From Actinomycetota bacterium (GTDB lineage: Bacteria; Actinomycetota; Geothermincolia; Geothermincolales; RBG-13-55-18): DNA of 64,000 nucleotides. The stretch spans positions 1 through 64,000 of the forward strand of contig JACIXD010000010.1 in assembly GCA_014360645.1 (NCBI GenBank), written 5' to 3'. The notes under the pieces are model-generated. The model ran no database searches, was not told the origin of the DNA, and saw only the letters and a list, made by a program, of their open reading frames with translations. Below are positions 43,133 through 51,689 of this stretch, piece after piece (position 1 is the first letter of the stretch; every line of letters begins with the position of its first letter). Both the position numbers and the translations under genes were made by a program.

Positions 43133-43342
43133 TTGAAGGTTTGACGCCCTCCCGCCTCCGGCTGTTCCGAACGCGACATGCGTATCATCCGTATTATATA
43201 GGCATCGCGGCCGCGCGCGGAAACCACCCGCACCTTTCCGAGAAGGCGCAGAAGAGCTCCGCGGCTCACGGGCCGCGAGCCTTACGGCTTGAAGACCTTT
43301 CCATGACAAGGCCTCCGATGGAAAGCGCTGGTCCCGCGCGCC

Positions 43343-43576
43343 CTACCGTGGGTCCTCCAGGTCGAACTCCTCAGTTGCCAGCCCTTCCTCAAGGGAGCCG
43401 ATGAGCTTCTCCACCCTGGAGCTCGCCTCCGCCAGCCGCTGCCTGGCCTCCCGGATGAGCCCCACCCCCTCCTCGAAGAGGCGCAGTCCCTCCTCCAGCT
43501 CCAGGTCCTCCTTCTCGAGAGTGGCGGTTATGCGCTCAAGCCTGTCCATCATCTCTTTGAAGGTCATCTCACCCAT
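43343..43576 (-). CDS. xseB: Exodeoxyribonuclease VII small subunit
   Basis: A 77-residue protein of two helices: FKEMMDRLERITATLEKEDLELEEGLRLFEEGVGLIREAR is the XseB pattern (shown here in part: LEKEDLELEEGLRLFEEG). Several XseB subunits assemble with XseA and are needed for single-strand exonuclease activity. ATG 43576 follows GGTGAGG. It lies 291 bp downstream of xseA on the same strand, a larger gap than usual. Confidence 0.93.
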   Translation of the reverse strand: MGEMTFKEMMDRLERITATLEKEDLELEEGLRLFEEGVGLIREARQRLAEASSRVEKLIGSLEEGLATEEFDLEDPR

Positions 43577-43867
43577 ATCATCCTCACCCCGCGATCCCTC
43601 ATCTCATCCTCGCTTATCCGTCATCCCGCAACGCCGCATATACGTCCGCGCCGCGGGGCAATGCCCAGGCGGCGCCCGCTCTCCAGCAGTACCCCGGCGC
43701 TCGCGCCCCTCGCCCACCTCGCGATCCGGTTTGCCGGTCCGCGGAACGCAGGTATCCCGGATGCCGGATTTGCCGGCTCCGCCGCCCCGTGCCCCGGCTC
43801 CAGGCCGCCCGCCATATTTTCCCCGCCGCTTCCATATGCCTCGCGGGGCACAAGGCCGGCGCGGCGC

Positions 43868-45295
43868 TCATCCCTCCGGCGATCTCTCCTCCGCGACCTC
43901 GGGCCTCACCTCCCTCACCTCGCCGCGTATGCGCCCGTGGTGCAGGCGGATATCCAGGCCGTCGCCGATCTCCACCGCCGCGCTGTCCGTGAGCGGCCTC
44001 GTCTCTCCTTCCCTGGTGACGATGGCGTAGCCACGGGAAAGCACCGCCAGTGGGCTGAGGTCGTCGAGGCGGGAGCCGACGAGGCGCAGTCTTCCCTCGG
44101 TGCGGGAGATCATGTCCACAGCCGCGGCCTTCAGTTCGCCGGCCCGCCGTGAGGGCTCCGTTTCCCGCCACCGCACCCAGGCACGCAAGGCGGCGGAGAG
44201 CTTGCGACATGCATCCTCGATCCTCGAGGGCAGGGCGCGGTACTCCCGCGGGAAGCGCGCCAGTGAGAGCGCCGCCGCCTCCACCGCGCGTTCCCTTCTC
44301 TCAAGACATGAGCGAGCCGACGAGATCAAGCCTTCCTCCGCCTCCGCGAGCCGCTGTGCCGCCTGGTTCACCAGCATGGCCGGGTCGGAGAAAGGGCGCC
44401 TGGTGAGCAGGGAACCCAGGCCGCGTTCCAGCCGGTGCAGCCCCCGCCTCAGGCCGGAGGCCAGGGCCAGCTCCCTCTGCCGGAGCAGGGCCAGCACCTC
44501 CTCCCGCGAGGGCACCACCGCCTCCGCCGCCCCCGTGGGCGTGCTGGCCCGGAAATCCGCCGCCAGGTCGCTCAGGGTGATGTCCGGCTCGTGCCCCACC
44601 CCGGTGACCACGGGGATGTGGGAGGCCCTTATGGCCCGCGCCACCTCCTCGCTGTTGAAGGGTTTGAGGTCCTCCAGGGAGCCGCCGCCCCGCGCCAGGA
44701 TGAGCACCTCGGCGGCCTGGGCCCGGTTGAAGAGGTCGATGGCCCCCACGATGTCCCCGACCGCCTCGTCTCCCTGCACCCTTACCCCGCGGATGAGCAA
44801 CCTCGTGCCCGGAAAGCGCCGCTTGAGGTTGATCACCACGTCGCGCACCGCCGCTCCCTCCAGGGAGGTGATGAGCCCCACGGTGTGGGGATAGGCGGGG
44901 AGCGGCCTCTTCAGGGCCTCGTCGAAAAGCCCTTCCGCGGCGAGCTTGCGCATGAGGAGGAGGAACTCCCTGCGCAGCCTTCCCTCTCCTGACTCCCTGG
45001 CCTCCAGGACGTTGAGCCGGAACTGGCCCCGCCGCACATAGACGCCCAGCCGCCCCCTGGCGAGGAGCGACATCCCCTCCCGCAGCTCGCAGTCCATCCC
45101 CGCCAGGGCCTCGCGGAAGATGATGCAGGAGAGGGAGGCATCCTCGTCGGAGAGGCTGAAGAAACTGTAATTGGGATAGGGACGCAGGTTGGAGACCTCG
45201 CCCTCCACCCACAGGACCAGCCCCTGCAGCAGGCCGTCCGCCAGGCGGTTGACCTCCCCCACCGTGTAGACGCGCTCTTCCTCTTTCGTGCCCAT
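43868..45295 (-). CDS. xseA: Exodeoxyribonuclease VII large subunit
   Basis: A 475-residue XseA. The N-terminal OB-fold domain (about 10-110) starts YTVGEVNRLADGLL and contains VEGEVSNLRPYPNYSFFSL; the nuclease domain follows with PAYPHTVGLITSLEGAAVRD, LILARGGGSLEDLKPFN and VTGVGHEPDITLSDLAADFR; the C-terminal part is a long coiled coil (about 280-400) and a short closing domain with LSRGYAIV. It degrades single-stranded DNA with XseB. ATG 45295 lies nine bases after a TATAAT box and has no Shine-Dalgarno, so the mRNA is probably leaderless. Confidence 0.95.
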   Translation of the reverse strand: MGTKEEERVYTVGEVNRLADGLLQGLVLWVEGEVSNLRPYPNYSFFSLSDEDASLSCIIFREALAGMDCELREGMSLLARGRLGVYVRRGQFRLNVLEARESGEGRLRREFLLLMRKLAAEGLFDEALKRPLPAYPHTVGLITSLEGAAVRDVVINLKRRFPGTRLLIRGVRVQGDEAVGDIVGAIDLFNRAQAAEVLILARGGGSLEDLKPFNSEEVARAIRASHIPVVTGVGHEPDITLSDLAADFRASTPTGAAEAVVPSREEVLALLRQRELALASGLRRGLHRLERGLGSLLTRRPFSDPAMLVNQAAQRLAEAEEGLISSARSCLERRERAVEAAALSLARFPREYRALPSRIEDACRKLSAALRAWVRWRETEPSRRAGELKAAAVDMISRTEGRLRLVGSRLDDLSPLAVLSRGYAIVTREGETRPLTDSAAVEIGDGLDIRLHHGRIRGEVREVRPEVAEERSPEG

Positions 45296-45304
45296 GACAG
45301 GGAC

Positions 45305-45310
45305 ATTATA
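45305..45310 (-). promoter_or_regulatory. -10 box immediately upstream of xseA
   Basis: TATAAT on the minus strand, separated by nine bases from the ATG at 45295; the transcript would begin at or within a few bases of the start codon. Confidence 0.5.
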
Positions 45311-45482
45311 TCCGGCGGCGGTGCCATCTCCTCTCCTACGCCCGCCGAGAAGACCCCGGGAAGGAAAAACAACCGTGAGGTTGAAATACATGATATAGAG
45401 TGCGAGAAGGCCAGAAGAGACCATATGTAGTGTTTACGTCCCCCGGCAGGGTGCCGTGGGCTTGCGATAAAGGGGGTTCGGC

Positions 45483-45998
45483 TTGGAGATACTGGCCTTG
45501 CTCCTCCTGGGCCTCATAGCCATGCTCGCCATCGTCCCCCCCATCATCCGCGGCAAGATCGAGGAGTCGCCCCTGGCCACCACCCAGAGCTTCCAGCGCA
45601 GCATGGAGGAGATCGCCCATTCCATAGAGTCGGGAAGTCTGCGTTCCGCCCGAGCTTATGAGGCCAGGTTCGGCGGAGGCAGCCGCGCGTATGCTGAGGA
45701 TACGGAGCGCAAGCCCTTTCCCCGCCCCGCTCCTGGCCGGCGCAGGGCGAGCGCCGCTACGAGGAGAAACCGCGTCTTTTCCCTGCTCACTCTGCTGGCC
45801 TTCTCGTGGGGCGCCGCCACCCTCTTCAGCGGCAAAGCATGGTGCCTGGCCCTTTTCGTCTCCTCCTCCATCATGCTCATAGTGTTCTGGCTGCTCACCA
45901 TCATCGTCCCCTACCTCGCCGCCCCCGCCCGCACCCGCCGCCGCGAAGGCGGCAGGGGGCGCCATCTCGAGCGTCACCCCGACCGCCGTGCCGTATAG
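45483..45998 (+). CDS. Hypothetical membrane protein, 171 residues
   Basis: The start is TTG at 45483, six bases after AAAGGGGG. A hydrophobic segment at 2-20 is followed by an amphipathic region (SFQRSMEEIAHSIESGSLR) and a basic linker (RRRASAATRRNR), then two further hydrophobic segments at about 98-145. The C-terminus is Arg-rich. The topology suggests three membrane passes with basic loops inside. A related layout is common in actinobacterial membrane proteins of unknown function; no family is named. It is divergent from xseA. Confidence 0.7.
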   Translation: MEILALLLLGLIAMLAIVPPIIRGKIEESPLATTQSFQRSMEEIAHSIESGSLRSARAYEARFGGGSRAYAEDTERKPFPRPAPGRRRASAATRRNRVFSLLTLLAFSWGAATLFSGKAWCLALFVSSSIMLIVFWLLTIIVPYLAAPARTRRREGGRGRHLERHPDRRAV

Positions 45999-46108
45999 GT
46001 GCCTGCCGAGCGCGCGCTTTCCGGCGCGGTTCCAGATATAACATCCGTTGGTAACGTCATAGATTTTTCTCGTATAGGTGCCTGCCGGGCGCGCGCTTTC
46101 CGGCGCGG
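45992..46108. repeat. 38-bp direct repeat, spacing 79 bp
   Basis: CGTATAGGTGCCTGCC followed by (A/G)GCGCGCGCTTTCCGGCGCGG occurs at 45992-46029 and 46071-46108 with a single mismatch near the centre. Each copy can fold as a G+C-rich hairpin. The first copy overlaps the last codons and stop of the preceding gene. The rest, to 46255, holds no gene. Confidence 0.8.
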
Positions 46109-46255
46109 GCAAGCCGTGGAAGCAGATCACGGGACCTGGTCGCGAGCACGCGTCCCGCATCCTCTCCCGGACGTTCACCGAGGCCGCCGCGGAACCCCCC
46201 TGCCCGCGACCGCCGCTCCTCGCCCCGGATCCCGGCCGGTGAGGATAACTGCGCA

Positions 46256-46543
46256 TCAGCGTATCACGCCGATCCTCATCAGCAGGAGCACCATGAAAAG
46301 ATGGAACAGGAAAAAAGCCGCCATGGCCCCAAAGGACTTTCTCCCGTAGCGGGGACGGAAATAGAGAAAGAACATGGCCGACACGAACCCCATGACCCCC
46401 AGGACAAACAGGACCGTGATGGCGGCGGGAACCCGTTCTCCGTGTGCACGCATATGCGCGAACATGTACCCCGGAACGATGGCGGTGGCCGCGGAAGAGA
46501 CGATGACCAGCATCTGCGGCCAGGTGGGCAGTTTGTCCTTCAT
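46256..46543 (-). CDS. Small three-pass membrane protein
   Basis: A 95-residue hydrophobic protein with membrane segments at about 10-29, 37-57 and 70-92 (FGAMAAFFLFHLFMVLLLMRIG) and short loops, one with the basic motif FRPRYGRKS. ATG 46543 follows AGGAGGTGAAGGAT. The start lies 6 bp after the stop of the M23 protein on the same strand, so it is the third gene of the pseudokinase operon. No family is recognised. Confidence 0.75.
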   Translation of the reverse strand: MKDKLPTWPQMLVIVSSAATAIVPGYMFAHMRAHGERVPAAITVLFVLGVMGFVSAMFFLYFRPRYGRKSFGAMAAFFLFHLFMVLLLMRIGVIR

Positions 46544-46548
46544 ATCCT

Positions 46549-48486
46549 TCACCTCCTGTACATGCCATCCCCCATGCGCGGGGGGCGGACCTCCAGATTC
46601 CACAAGCTCTCCCGTACCTCGCCGCGCCTGCCGAGCAGGCGCGGCAGTAGGCGTGAGCAGCCCTCCTTAAACCCCTTGCTCAATGACTTCCCGAGCAGCG
46701 CCTTGAGGAACTCGCTGTTCAGGGCCAGCCTGCCTCCGCTGGCGCGAGAGAGGACCCCGACCAGCCCCTGTCCGTTTCCGGCCAGGTTGATGGCGCCGAC
46801 CAGGGCTCCGCCTCCGAAACAGAGGAGCGACTCCGCCAGGGAAGGCAGGTTCCCCGTCGCCATGCGCACGGCCGCGTCGCCCAGGGTAGCGGTGCATCCG
46901 CACATGCACACGTAGGCCAGACGGTGGCTCAGCGACACCGCCATCTCTCCCGCGTATGCCGCGGCCGCCGCCGCCTCGCCGGAGACAAGAGACCCTCCCG
47001 AGGAGAGGAATCCCGCCGCCAGCGCCTGGGCCGCCTCGGAGGAGAGAAAGCCGGTGGTCACCAGCTTTCCCAGGCCTCCCGTCAGCCCGCCCACTAAGAA
47101 GGAAGCCAGCAGACCAAGGGGATGGATGTCTTTTCCTGTGGCGGCACAGAAAACGACATAGATGGCGGCCTCCGCGCAACCGTAGGACAGAAAGGTCTTG
47201 CCGAATCCCAGCAGGCCGACCTGGCTCCAACCACTGGCGATGAAGGGAGCCAGGTATGAGGCCGTCAGGCAGGTCCCGGCGGCGGCCATCCCGATGGTCA
47301 GCGAGCCAAGAAAACATCCCAGGAAGGAGAAAGAATCGCCCGATGCGAAGGTGTAGTACACCGCGTAACCGATGGCCGCGACGCTTCCCACCACCGCGGC
47401 CGTCACCGCCGCGGCCAGGGACAGGCCCAGGATGACGGCTATGCCCGCCACCGCCAGGCACACGATGGCTGCCGCCGCCAGCGCGGCCAGCACCGCTTGC
47501 ACCACGCGATTGGACAGAGCTGCCCTGGCGACCTCGGCCACGCCCCGGCAGAAAGGGACCAGCCAGGGCTCCACGCAGGCGCGGTAGAAAGCCTGCACGG
47601 CTCGTCCCAGGGGTCCGGCGACCCGGCAGGCCAGCCTCCAGGCGGCACCTCCCGCCTTCCCCGCCGCGTGCCATACGGCCTTGAAGGCCCCGCCCAAGGC
47701 CCTTCCCCCCGCGGAAAACCCCCTCCCGAGCCATTCGAAGTAGCCTCCCGCCCCGTGGCGCCGCATGAAAGTCCGCAGCGCTTCCACATCTTCCCAGGGC
47801 CCGAGGAAAAGACATTCAGAGGGGTCGAGCACGCGTCCCTCGAGAAAGGGCAGGGGATCCACGGCGATGCCGTTCATGAACAACCCGAAATGCAGGTGGG
47901 ATCCCTGGCTGGAGCGGTCCCTTGAGCCGTCGCTGGTCCCCAGCACCTGACCCGCGGCAAGGCGCTGTCCCCTCCGCACCAGGATGGCGCCCAGGGACAC
48001 GTAGGTGGTCTTGATGCACGCCCCGTGGGCGACGCTCACGCAGGGGCCCACCGGGGTGCCGCCGGCGAAGGTGACCGTGCCCGCGGCGGCGGACCGCACC
48101 TCGCTCCCCCTTGCGAGGGCTATGTCTATCCCGGAATGTCCACCCGCTCCGTAAGGTCCGGCGGCGGGGGCGAAGGGGCAGGTGATCTCCCCCCTCGCCG
48201 GCCAGTCAAAGGAGGGTGCCTCCTCCCCGGCCGCCACGGCCGGGGAGGGCGGCGGTTGGAAGGAGAAAAAGAGGATGGTAAGGAGGGTGATGATGAGGAG
48301 GGTAAGGGCAGACGCCCGGCTTACGAAGGGTGCCTTGCCGCCCCGCGTGCCGAGGGCACGGGTGGAAACGGGTCCGGAGGCGGCGTCGCGCCACTCCCGC
48401 GAGATAACGCGCTTGGCCGGGGTCATGCGCGATACACCGCCGCTTTCCGTCCCCTCGGGGCGGTTCTCCTTCCCTGTGGAAACCAA
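46549..48486 (-). CDS. M23-type endopeptidase fused to a polytopic membrane domain
   Basis: A 645-residue protein. A membrane segment at about 60-77 exports the following LytM/M23 domain (about 95-205), in which the zinc ligands and catalytic residues are intact: HSGID (H117, D121) and HLHFG (H197, H199). Residues about 235-330 form an amphipathic helical region and 330-530 hold several Gly/Ala-rich membrane segments (for example AAAAIVCLAVAGIAVILGLS), an unusual continuation for an M23 enzyme. It probably cuts or senses peptidoglycan crosslinks. TTG 48486 directly overlaps the upstream TGA and has GGAGG eight bases before it, so it is translationally coupled to the pseudokinase gene; Met 48426 is an alternative. 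Confidence 0.85.
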   Translation of the reverse strand: MVSTGKENRPEGTESGGVSRMTPAKRVISREWRDAASGPVSTRALGTRGGKAPFVSRASALTLLIITLLTILFFSFQPPPSPAVAAGEEAPSFDWPARGEITCPFAPAAGPYGAGGHSGIDIALARGSEVRSAAAGTVTFAGGTPVGPCVSVAHGACIKTTYVSLGAILVRRGQRLAAGQVLGTSDGSRDRSSQGSHLHFGLFMNGIAVDPLPFLEGRVLDPSECLFLGPWEDVEALRTFMRRHGAGGYFEWLGRGFSAGGRALGGAFKAVWHAAGKAGGAAWRLACRVAGPLGRAVQAFYRACVEPWLVPFCRGVAEVARAALSNRVVQAVLAALAAAAIVCLAVAGIAVILGLSLAAAVTAAVVGSVAAIGYAVYYTFASGDSFSFLGCFLGSLTIGMAAAGTCLTASYLAPFIASGWSQVGLLGFGKTFLSYGCAEAAIYVVFCAATGKDIHPLGLLASFLVGGLTGGLGKLVTTGFLSSEAAQALAAGFLSSGGSLVSGEAAAAAAYAGEMAVSLSHRLAYVCMCGCTATLGDAAVRMATGNLPSLAESLLCFGGGALVGAINLAGNGQGLVGVLSRASGGRLALNSEFLKALLGKSLSKGFKEGCSRLLPRLLGRRGEVRESLWNLEVRPPRMGDGMYRR

Positions 48487-50133
48487 TCAATATACCTCCA
48501 ACGTGACCGAGGCGGTGGAGCTCGATCCCCTGGAATCGAAAACCTCCAGGACCACCTGAAAACGGGCGGGTATGACGGGGGGGTCGAAGACGTGCTGCGC
48601 GGTCATCCCCTCGAGGACCGTCCCGTCACCGCACCGCCAGACGTAGCGGACGATATCTCCGTCGGGGTCGAAAGAGCGCCCTGCATCCATGCTCACGCAG
48701 AGGGGAGCCGCGCCGCTGCGCGGAGAAACGGCGAGCACGGCGTGAGGAGGAGAGGGAGCGCGCTCGGGGGCGTCCGGCATGCGCATCCCCTGCGGGGTGG
48801 AGGTAGGGGCCTGCTCCACGGAAGGTCCGGAACGGGAGGCGGTGGGGTCCCCTCCCGGGGGCGGCGCGCCGGGAGATCCCTCCTCCATGCCGGATGAGGA
48901 GGGACCGGCGGTGCCGTCCGCCTCGCTGCCCCCCGTCTGGTTGCCCTCCCTGCCGGCGCTCACCACCAGCACCACCTTCTCCCCCCGCGTCAGCAGCGAT
49001 CCCTCGGCTGGCTCCTGCGCCGCCACCCGCCCCGCGGACCACAGGCGCGACGGCGCGCTGCGGCACTCGTATTCCAGGCCCAGCGAATCCAGGAGCCCCC
49101 GGGCCTCCTCCAGGGCCATGCCCTGCAGGTCGGGGAGGGTCACCTTTTCCTCTTCCTCCACGGGCGCGGCATTTTCCCGCTCCCCTCTTCCGGAGAGCAT
49201 CCCGGCCGCGGCCGCAAAGCACACCCATAGAGCGACTCCCCCCAGGACGACCAGGAAGAGGTTGCGCAACACGCTGCTTCTCTTCCTCTCTTCGCCGGGT
49301 ACGAGGGGCCGCGCCACCATCCCCTCCTTGAGAAAGGAAAGCCCGCCGGGGGCCGGGGTCTCGCCCGTCCCGCCCTCCTCTTTAGAACCGCTGCCCTGAA
49401 GACCGCGCAGCACGCTCGCCTCCAGCTCCTCCAGGAGAAGGCGCGGCGAGGAAGGCCGGTTCCTCGGAAGGGGGTCCGTGGCGGTATCGAGCAGGCTTCG
49501 CAAGCGTTCCGAGACCGCTTCGCGCGGCAGTATGCCGCGGATCATGGCCGCCAGGGCATAGACGTCCGAGGTCCTCAGCCCCTCCACGCCGCCGTCCGTC
49601 TCGGGAGCGCGGTAGAGGGATACGCGCTGTGCGAGGCGCGGCTCGCTCTCCTCCAGTATCCAGCCGTATCCCACCCGGACGAGCTTCACAGCTCCCCCAT
49701 CGCATACCACCACCTGGCCGGGGTTGAGGCCGAGGTAGAAGAGCCCCCTGCCGTAGGACTCCGCCAGCGCCTCCACCGCCGCGCGCGCTATCTCCACCAC
49801 CTGCGAGGGCGGCAGCTCGCCGCAGTCATCCAGAACATCGAGGAGTGGCGCCCCCTCCACGTTCTCGCCCACCATGAAAAAGGGACCGCCCTCTCCTATT
49901 CGCCCCCATGCATAGAGGACCGCGATATGCGCGCCGCGCACCGAGACGGCGGCCTCGAGGATCTCCTCCACCCGTTCCGCGGCCAGCCCAGCGGGCAGAC
50001 CCTCCGCCTCCAGGACGTCCACCGAGACCAGAGTCCCCAGCTCCGCGTCCTCGGCCTCGTAGGTCGAAAGATACCGGCCCGAGGCCAGCCTTCTCTTCAC
50101 CACATACCTCTCCGCGAGCATCTCTCCGATCAT
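48487..50133 (-). CDS. PASTA- and PKD-domain protein-kinase-like receptor, predicted pseudokinase
   Basis: A 548-residue protein with the PknB layout: cytoplasmic kinase-like domain (1-245), linker, one membrane segment (290-312), one PASTA domain (331-394), a Pro/Ser/Gly-rich linker and a C-terminal PKD-like beta domain (463-548, with FDPDGDIVRYVWRCGDG). Kinase landmarks are degenerate: the glycine loop is LASGRYLSTYEAED, the ATP-anchoring Lys position reads VSVDVLE (Asp39), the HRDLKPxN loop reads YLGLNPGQ and DFG reads RVG (153-155). The APE-equivalent (RAPE, 175-178) and SDVYALAAM are kept, so the fold is present but catalysis is not expected. It is first in an operon with the M23 protein. 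Confidence 0.88.
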   Translation of the reverse strand: MIGEMLAERYVVKRRLASGRYLSTYEAEDAELGTLVSVDVLEAEGLPAGLAAERVEEILEAAVSVRGAHIAVLYAWGRIGEGGPFFMVGENVEGAPLLDVLDDCGELPPSQVVEIARAAVEALAESYGRGLFYLGLNPGQVVVCDGGAVKLVRVGYGWILEESEPRLAQRVSLYRAPETDGGVEGLRTSDVYALAAMIRGILPREAVSERLRSLLDTATDPLPRNRPSSPRLLLEELEASVLRGLQGSGSKEEGGTGETPAPGGLSFLKEGMVARPLVPGEERKRSSVLRNLFLVVLGGVALWVCFAAAAGMLSGRGERENAAPVEEEEKVTLPDLQGMALEEARGLLDSLGLEYECRSAPSRLWSAGRVAAQEPAEGSLLTRGEKVVLVVSAGREGNQTGGSEADGTAGPSSSGMEEGSPGAPPPGGDPTASRSGPSVEQAPTSTPQGMRMPDAPERAPSPPHAVLAVSPRSGAAPLCVSMDAGRSFDPDGDIVRYVWRCGDGTVLEGMTAQHVFDPPVIPARFQVVLEVFDSRGSSSTASVTLEVY

Positions 50134-50205
50134 CGCCCACCTCGCGTTAAATTAATCATGTGCATTAACTTAATAAAGTTATATTACTTTGTCAAGACAT
50201 ATCTT
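50134..50205 (-). promoter_or_regulatory. AT-rich promoter region of the pseudokinase operon
   Basis: A 70-bp AT-rich island with a perfect TTGACA on the minus strand (50190-50195) and, 16-17 bases on, TTAAGTT as a weak -10. GAGGTG lies close before the ATG at 50133. Confidence 0.5.
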
Positions 50206-50479
50206 AAGCCTCTTCTCCCGCCTGCCGCAGACGCCGGCGGAGCCATACCGCCGGAAGTGCGATATGGCGCGGTACCTCGGGCGTGGGAATGAGGAAACGG
50301 GCTGGATGGGAGACGGGATGGGAGATGCATGGGACATGGATGGGGTCAGGGCCGGATGGGGTCTCGTGAGGTCTGCGGGACGGGGAGAGGTCGGGCGAGC
50401 GGGGAGATCTGCTTCCCTTTCTTCGCCCACGGGCCCGGAAAAGGTTGCCCGCGGGCGTCACCGGTGCGATGCTTGGGTC

Positions 50480-50683
50480 ATGAAGTGGGACGAGATCATC
50501 ATGGGGGCCGCGGCGATCATCTGGGGTCCGTTGCTCCTCCTCATGCGCGGGGAGCTCCTGGGCTTCGCGCGCGAGGGCGGCAGGGGTCTGCGCGACCGCA
50601 GGGTGATCAACGCCCTGGTGATCTCCGCCGCCGTCCTGCTTCCCGCGGGAGGTGTTGCGCTCATCCTGTGGCGGGGGATATAA
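50480..50683 (+). CDS. Small membrane protein, 67 residues
   Basis: Two hydrophobic helices (about 6-22 GAAAIIWGPLLLLMR and 44-65 ALVISAAVLLPAGGVALIL) joined by a basic loop (REGGRGLRDRR). ATG 50480 was chosen because the frame upstream lacks similarity. There is no clear ribosome-binding site (GGGTC). It is followed after 68 bp by pabC. The function is unknown. Confidence 0.5.
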   Translation: MKWDEIIMGAAAIIWGPLLLLMRGELLGFAREGGRGLRDRRVINALVISAAVLLPAGGVALILWRGI

Positions 50684-50751
50684 ACGGATAGGACGGCGTG
50701 CGGCACCCGGGCGAGAAGGCCGGGGAAAGACCGCGAAACCGGGGGAGCGCG

Positions 50752-51615
50752 ATGAAGGTCTGTCTCAACGGCGCGATAGTGGATGAGCGGGAGGCCTCGC
50801 TGCCCGTGAACGACCGCGGCACCCTCTTCGGAGACGGCCTCTTCGAGACCCTGCGCGCCTACCGGGGAAAGCCCTTCCGGCTGGAGCGCCACCTGCAACG
50901 GCTGCGGGAGGGATGCCGCCATCTGCGCCTCTCTTACGACGCGCCGCCACAGGAGATCGGCGAGGCCATCGGCGAGCTCTACCGCATCAACGTGGTGAGC
51001 GGCGACGCCTACGTGCGCGTCACCGTGACCGGCGGCCGTTTCGACGGCTCCCGGACGCTGGAGAGATCCTCCCGCCCCAACGTCTTCATCCTGGTCAAGC
51101 CCTTCGAGGGCTATCCCGAGGAGTTCTACCAGCGCGGAATGCGCGTGATCATCAGCCGCATAAGGGTCAACGAGACCTCTCCGCTGAGCGGTATCAAGAG
51201 CTGCAACTACCTGGACAACATCCTGCGCAAGCAGGAGGCGCGGGATCGCGGCGCGGACGATGCCGTCACCCTGAACGGCGCCGGCTTCCTGGCGGAGGGG
51301 ACATCCGCCAACCTCTTCCTGGTCAAGCGAGGCAAGGTGCTGACCCCCGAGCTCTCCTGCGGCATCCTGCCCGGTATCACCCGCGAGGTGGTGCTGGAGC
51401 TGTGCGAGGACTACGGCATCCCGTGCGAAACGGGCACCTATCCTCCCGAGGAGTTGATGGCCGCGGACGAGGCCTTCTTCAGCGTGAGCACCGGGGAGAT
51501 AGTCCCCATCGCGGAAGTGGACGGGAGCGCGATAGGGTTCCGCTGTCCCGGCCCCCTGACCGCGCGCATCGCGGACGCCTACCGCGCCCTGGTAGCCCGA
51601 GAACTCTCCCTCTGA
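50752..51615 (+). CDS. pabC: Aminodeoxychorismate lyase / class IV aminotransferase
   Basis: A 287-residue fold-type IV PLP enzyme beginning VCLNGAIVDEREASLPVNDR, with FGDGLFETLRAYRG, the PLP-binding Lys149 in SGIKSCNYLDNIL and the phosphate-binding LAEGTSANLFLVK. Branched-chain and D-amino acid aminotransferases share the fold; the nearby pabB and pabA make 4-amino-4-deoxychorismate lyase, a folate step giving p-aminobenzoate, the more likely role. ATG 50752 follows GGGGGAGCGCG. The last base of its TGA is the first base of the ISL3 terminal repeat. Confidence 0.85.
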   Translation: MKVCLNGAIVDEREASLPVNDRGTLFGDGLFETLRAYRGKPFRLERHLQRLREGCRHLRLSYDAPPQEIGEAIGELYRINVVSGDAYVRVTVTGGRFDGSRTLERSSRPNVFILVKPFEGYPEEFYQRGMRVIISRIRVNETSPLSGIKSCNYLDNILRKQEARDRGADDAVTLNGAGFLAEGTSANLFLVKRGKVLTPELSCGILPGITREVVLELCEDYGIPCETGTYPPEELMAADEAFFSVSTGEIVPIAEVDGSAIGFRCPGPLTARIADAYRALVARELSL

Positions 51616-51644
51616 TGGGGTCAGCCCCGGACATGGGACATCTT
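51615..51644 (+). repeat. Left terminal inverted repeat of the ISL3 element
   Basis: ATGGGGTCAGCCCCGGACAT and the following GGGACATCTT; inverse of 53049-53078 with one mismatch at the inner end. Confidence 0.9.
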
Positions 51645-51689
51645 CCGCCAGAAAAGATCCTCGAACTCCACTTATTAGAGTCGATGGGT

